From JBAZDC01 sp041654595 (lineage in GTDB: Bacteria; Pseudomonadota; Gammaproteobacteria; Burkholderiales; Burkholderiaceae_B): a stretch of 64,000 bases of DNA. The notes beneath the pieces were generated by a model, which was given only the letters and a program-made list of their open reading frames with translations, did no database searches and had not been told where the DNA came from. The stretch is taken from NCBI GenBank assembly GCA_964551305.1, contig CAZKBT010000005.1, positions 10,435 through 74,434 on the forward strand, in the 5' to 3' direction. Position 1 is the first letter of the stretch, and every line of letters begins with the position of its first letter. Shown here in pieces: positions 61,080-64,000 of the stretch. Made by a program: the position numbers and the translations under genes.

Positions 61080-61850
61080 ATGAACGCCGATCAAAGACAG
61101 GCGCAGTCCACGCAAGGTCCGACGGGCAGGGATGACACGAAGCGGGTCGCCGTGCTCATTCCGTCTTCCAACACCAGCGTCGAGATGGAACTGAGCCGGG
61201 CCTTGCCCCCTTCCGTATCGCTGCATAGTTCCCGCTTGACGCATTTCGCCGGCGTGGATCCCGCCGCGGTCGAGATCATGGTGCAGGATATCGAACGGGC
61301 AAGCCGCCTGGTGGCCACCGCCGGCGTGGATCTCATCGTCGTCTGCGCGACGGTGCCCAGCCTCTATCACGGGGAGGGCTTCGATCGCCGGATCGCGCAA
61401 CGGATCGAGTCGATTACCGGCATTTCCGCGACCACCACGTCGTCGGCCATGCTGGATGCCTTGCGCGAGCTAGGGGTGAAGCGTCTGGTGCTCGGCACGC
61501 CCTTCATCCCCGCCATGAATGAAAAAATCGTGGCCTTCTTGCGCGCCGGCGGCTTCGACGTCCTGGCGCAACGAGGCCTCGGCATCGAGCAGAACATCCG
61601 GATCGGCCGCCTGCCGCCGGAAGCGGCCGGGAAGATGATCGAGGAAATCGATCTTGCGCAAGCCGACGCCGTCTTGCTGGCGTGCACGAACTGGCAAACC
61701 TTGCAGGCGATCGACGCGGCAGAGCGCAAGATCGGCAAGCCCGTCGTCACCACGACGCAGGCCAGCTTGTGGGGCATATTGCGCGCCCTGGGCTTGCCGG
61801 CCGCCGTGCCGGGCATGGGCGCTTTGCTGGCGGGTCCGGCATCGCCTTGA
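61080..61850 (+). CDS. Maleate isomerase/Asp-Glu racemase family protein
   Basis: This 256-residue protein has VAVLIPSSNTSVEMELSRAL and two conserved cysteines: Cys89 in LIVVCATVPSLYHG and Cys202 in LLACTNWQTLQ. Both catalytic Cys of maleate cis-trans isomerase are therefore present, unlike arylmalonate decarboxylase, which keeps one. It may isomerise a cis/trans unsaturated dicarboxylate or racemise a substrate. It is 16 bases after the CoA-transferase gene. Confidence 0.82.
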   Translation: MNADQRQAQSTQGPTGRDDTKRVAVLIPSSNTSVEMELSRALPPSVSLHSSRLTHFAGVDPAAVEIMVQDIERASRLVATAGVDLIVVCATVPSLYHGEGFDRRIAQRIESITGISATTTSSAMLDALRELGVKRLVLGTPFIPAMNEKIVAFLRAGGFDVLAQRGLGIEQNIRIGRLPPEAAGKMIEEIDLAQADAVLLACTNWQTLQAIDAAERKIGKPVVTTTQASLWGILRALGLPAAVPGMGALLAGPASP

Positions 61851-61911
61851 ATCGCGCCCCTCATCGCGTTCGCGATGCGGGCCATGAATGATGAATCACT
61901 AGGAGACAATA

Positions 61912-62814
61912 TTGGATATCTTGCGTTCATTGATGTTTACGCCTGGCCAGAGGCGGAACATGATCGACAAGGCGCTCGCGTTGGGCGAGGCCAGCCCGGA
62001 TGCCATCATGTTCGATTTCGAGGATTCGGTCCCCCCGGACCAGAAAGACCTTGCGCGGGAGCTGGTGGGGGCGGCGCTTCGGCGCAGCTTTTCCGCCAAT
62101 GCGCCGACGTTCATCGTGCGCGTGAACTCCGTGGCGACAGGCAGGCAAAGCGCCGACATGCGCGCCGTGGTTTGCTCCAATCTGTTCGCGATCCTTTTGC
62201 CCAAGGTCGAGCGGCCCGAGGACGTGGTCGCCGCCGATGCGGTGTTGTCGCTGCTGGAGCAGGAAGCGGGCCTGCCGGAGGGCCGCATCGGACTGATCGC
62301 CGCGATCGAGAGCGCGGGCGCCATACACAGGGTCGTCGATATCGCGCTGTCGACGCCTCGCCTCAAGGGGCTGATGTTCGGCGCGGAGGACTACGCGCGG
62401 GATCTTGGCTTGCCCGTGGCGCGTACCGGTCCGGGCTGGGACCTGCTGTTCGCCCGATCCGCCATCATCAACGCGGCCGCGATGGCGTCGCTGTTCACGA
62501 TGGATCAGGTGCACATGAACTTCAAGGACCAGGAGGCCGAGCGCCGCGACGCCGTGGCGAGCCGACAGCTGGGCTTCAGCGGCAAATGCGCCATCCATCC
62601 CAGCCAGATTCCCATCATCAACGCCGTGTTCAGCCCGACGGCCGACGAAGTGGAGCAGGCGCGCAAGGTCGTGGATGCGTTCCGCGAGGCCGCGGCGGCC
62701 GGGGTCGGCTGCGTCATGCTGGGCGGGCAAGTGGTCGAGCAGCCCATACTCGAGCGCGCGCAGCGGGTCATCCAGACGCAGGACGCCATAGAGCGGCGCA
62801 TGAGGGCCGGTTGA
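61912..62814 (+). CDS. HpcH/HpaI/CitE-like acyl-CoA lyase
   Basis: This 300-residue TIM-barrel protein begins at TTG with AGGAGA upstream. MFTPGQRRNMIDKAL, MFDFEDSVPPDQK, IAAIESAGAI (metal Glu) and MFGAEDYARDLG (metal Asp) are features of CitE-like malyl-CoA and citramalyl-CoA lyases. It would split a 3-hydroxyacyl-CoA into acetyl- or propionyl-CoA and a keto acid or glyoxylate. The MaoC hydratase encoded next could supply the hydroxyacyl-CoA. Confidence 0.88.
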   Translation: MDILRSLMFTPGQRRNMIDKALALGEASPDAIMFDFEDSVPPDQKDLARELVGAALRRSFSANAPTFIVRVNSVATGRQSADMRAVVCSNLFAILLPKVERPEDVVAADAVLSLLEQEAGLPEGRIGLIAAIESAGAIHRVVDIALSTPRLKGLMFGAEDYARDLGLPVARTGPGWDLLFARSAIINAAAMASLFTMDQVHMNFKDQEAERRDAVASRQLGFSGKCAIHPSQIPIINAVFSPTADEVEQARKVVDAFREAAAAGVGCVMLGGQVVEQPILERAQRVIQTQDAIERRMRAG

Positions 62815-62856
62815 ACGCCGGCCGGCGCGCTTCAGATCCGAAGGAGGAAAGTCATC

Positions 62857-63357
62857 ATGGCAGAGAAGACAGGTTGGGAAGGACGGTTTTTCGAGGACTT
62901 CGAGGTGGGCGACGTCTATAAAAGCCGCATAGGGCGAACGATCACGCAGGCCGACAATATCTGGTTCACGCTCCTGACCAACAATACCAACCAGATCCAC
63001 TTCAACCAGCATTACGCCAAGTACTCGGACTTCGAGCGCCCCCTGGTCAACAGCGCCATCACCATTGCCGTCGTGGCCGGCCTTGGCGTGTCGGACACGA
63101 GCGAGAACGGCTTTGCGCTCGGATGGGATCAGATACGTCTGCCCAATCCGCTGTTCGAAGGCGACACCGTGTATTCGGTCAGCGAGGTGGTCGACAAGCG
63201 CGAGTCCGCGTCGCGGCCCACTCAGGGCATCGTCAAGTTCCGAACGCGGGGCGTCAAGGAGGACGGCACCGTCGTAATCGACTACACGCGCAGCGTGATG
63301 GTCTGGAAGCGCGCGCATGCTCCCGCGCAGCGCCACATCCCCACGATCAAGGAGTAG
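62857..63357 (+). CDS. MaoC family dehydratase (mesaconyl-CoA hydratase-like)
   Basis: This 166-residue hot-dog protein has EDFEVGDVYKSRIGRTITQAD and TNNTNQIHFNQHYAKYSDFE. The catalytic Asp of the usual D-x-N-P-x-H motif is Asn43 here; His48 is kept. A similar N-substituted motif is common in the CitE-linked MaoC subgroup. Hydration or dehydration of the acyl-CoA handled by the CitE-like lyase is likely. CCGAAGGAGGAAAG is a strong ribosome site. Confidence 0.87.
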   Translation: MAEKTGWEGRFFEDFEVGDVYKSRIGRTITQADNIWFTLLTNNTNQIHFNQHYAKYSDFERPLVNSAITIAVVAGLGVSDTSENGFALGWDQIRLPNPLFEGDTVYSVSEVVDKRESASRPTQGIVKFRTRGVKEDGTVVIDYTRSVMVWKRAHAPAQRHIPTIKE

Positions 63358-63454
63358 CAGGCGGCAAGCGGTAGCCGGTGTCAGAAGGTGCATGTTTCCA
63401 AATAAGGACGGAGATACGGGGACCGTATCTCCAACTACTAGACAAGGAGGCAAA

Positions 63455-64000
63455 ATGAAAACGCATACCCGTATCCCAGCCGCCCGGCGGCTGGGCGAAA
63501 CACGAAGCAATTCATCGGTTGTATCTACATTGTGGTTGTTTTTGATGGCATTGGCCGTGGCGACGGCGATGATCGCGAGCCCGGTTCGGGCGGCCACGTT
63601 TCCGAGCAAGCCCATCCATCTGATCGTTCCTTACGCCCCAGGCGGCACGGTCGATATCCTCGCCCGCGTGCTTGCCGACGCGTCGACGCCCATCCTCGGG
63701 CAGTCCGTCATCGTTGAAAACCGGCCCGGCGCGGGCGGCACCGTCGCGGGCTCCTACGTGTCCCGTTCCGAACCCGACGGCCATGTGCTGTTCGTAACGG
63801 ATCTGTCGCCCTTGGTGATCTCGCGGGTTCTGTACAAAAACCTGGCCTATGACCCGGTTCGCGATTTCGAGCCTGTCACCATGGGCACGGTCAGCACGTT
63901 GGCCGTGGCCGTCAATCCGGCGGTTCCCGTCAAAAGCATGCAGGAACTGATCGCCATGGCGAGTCCATGCAGGACGTCATTTTCAATGGATCGGGCAACC
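63455..64000 (+). CDS. Bug/TctC family periplasmic binding protein, partial (3' end outside window)
   Basis: The gene starts at ATG 63455 after GGAGGCAAA. A long N-terminus (ARRLGETRSNSSVVSTLWL) leads to a signal peptide ending ASPVRAATF, followed by Bug motifs PSKPIHLIVPYAPGGTVDIL and ENRPGAGGTVAGSYVS. From about 63957 the reading frame loses family character; the expected GSGN motif appears in another frame (ESMQDVIFNGSGN from 63961). A one-base deletion near 63957-63960 would explain this. About 182 codons are present. Confidence 0.85.
   Translation, partial: MKTHTRIPAARRLGETRSNSSVVSTLWLFLMALAVATAMIASPVRAATFPSKPIHLIVPYAPGGTVDILARVLADASTPILGQSVIVENRPGAGGTVAGSYVSRSEPDGHVLFVTDLSPLVISRVLYKNLAYDPVRDFEPVTMGTVSTLAVAVNPAVPVKSMQELIAMASPCRTSFSMDRAT

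Noticed and set aside
61927..63615. 562-codon open frame on the minus strand
   Set aside because: Antisense to the CitE-like and MaoC genes, both clearly coding.

Overview
The window looks like chromosomal DNA of a GC-rich betaproteobacterium of the Alcaligenaceae (Bordetella/Achromobacter type). The main grounds are five orphan Bug/TctC periplasmic receptors, many family III CoA-transferases, and dense catabolic operons each paired with its own IclR, TetR, LysR or GntR regulator. No rRNA, tRNA, CRISPR array, insertion sequence or phage gene was recognised. The sequence is a draft: a 10-N gap interrupts the GntR gene near 50.8 kb, and two genes carry apparent single-base frameshifts. No stretch longer than about 300 bases lacks a gene.

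Layout. (1) 1-3.5 kb: the end of a gamma-glutamyltransferase gene, a dienelactone-hydrolase-like protein and a PhoD-like phosphatase. (2) 3.55-18.8 kb: a large aerobic acyl-CoA catabolic island. It encodes a MaoC hydratase, a PaaG-like crotonase, a DUF35 protein without zinc cysteines, a thiolase-fold protein without the catalytic cysteine, a PaaK-like CoA ligase, a CoA-transferase, an alpha-methylacyl-CoA racemase-like protein, a ferritin-like diiron protein, its [2Fe-2S]/FAD reductase, a TetR regulator, a PaaI thioesterase, a complete LIV-type ABC importer and a nitroreductase. Three copies of one palindromic operator sit in the promoters of the three transcription units. This is the best candidate here for an undescribed pathway. 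(3) 18.8-26.6 kb: an IclR/Dabb pair divergent from a cupin - HpaI aldolase - FMN 2-hydroxyacid oxidase - unknown TIM-barrel - TRAP transporter operon.

(4) 26.6-30.9 kb: a zinc island with a very His-rich ZnuA and a ZnuD-like TonB receptor flanking a perfect Zur-box-like palindrome, followed by a frameshifted methyltransferase gene. (5) 31-41.6 kb: an MFS transporter; a minus-strand crotonase / ADP-forming acyl-CoA ligase / Bug group; an ArsR (BigR-like) regulator fused to a Blh/DUF442 domain; two more Bug receptors and a CoA-transferase opposite a LysR gene. (6) 41.6-43.4 kb: a TetR with a 29-bp operator opposite a VOC protein and a DUF1428 protein. (7) 43.4-51.1 kb: a minus-strand operon of aminotransferase, RidA, D-amino-acid dehydrogenase and a PotABCD-type importer, opposite a GntR regulator.

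(8) 51.2-64 kb: a second CoA-pathway island. It starts with an SDR, a Bug receptor and a flavoprotein, followed by two IclR regulators, then a ThDP enzyme, acyl-CoA dehydrogenase, CoA-transferase, maleate-isomerase-like protein, CitE-like lyase, MaoC hydratase and a Bug receptor that runs off the edge. Two promoters 4.5 kb apart share an identical 20-bp operator at the same distance from a TTGACA box, which points to one IclR controlling both halves. In both CoA islands the genes fit uptake, CoA activation, oxidation or hydration, and C-C cleavage, but the substrates cannot be read from the sequence.
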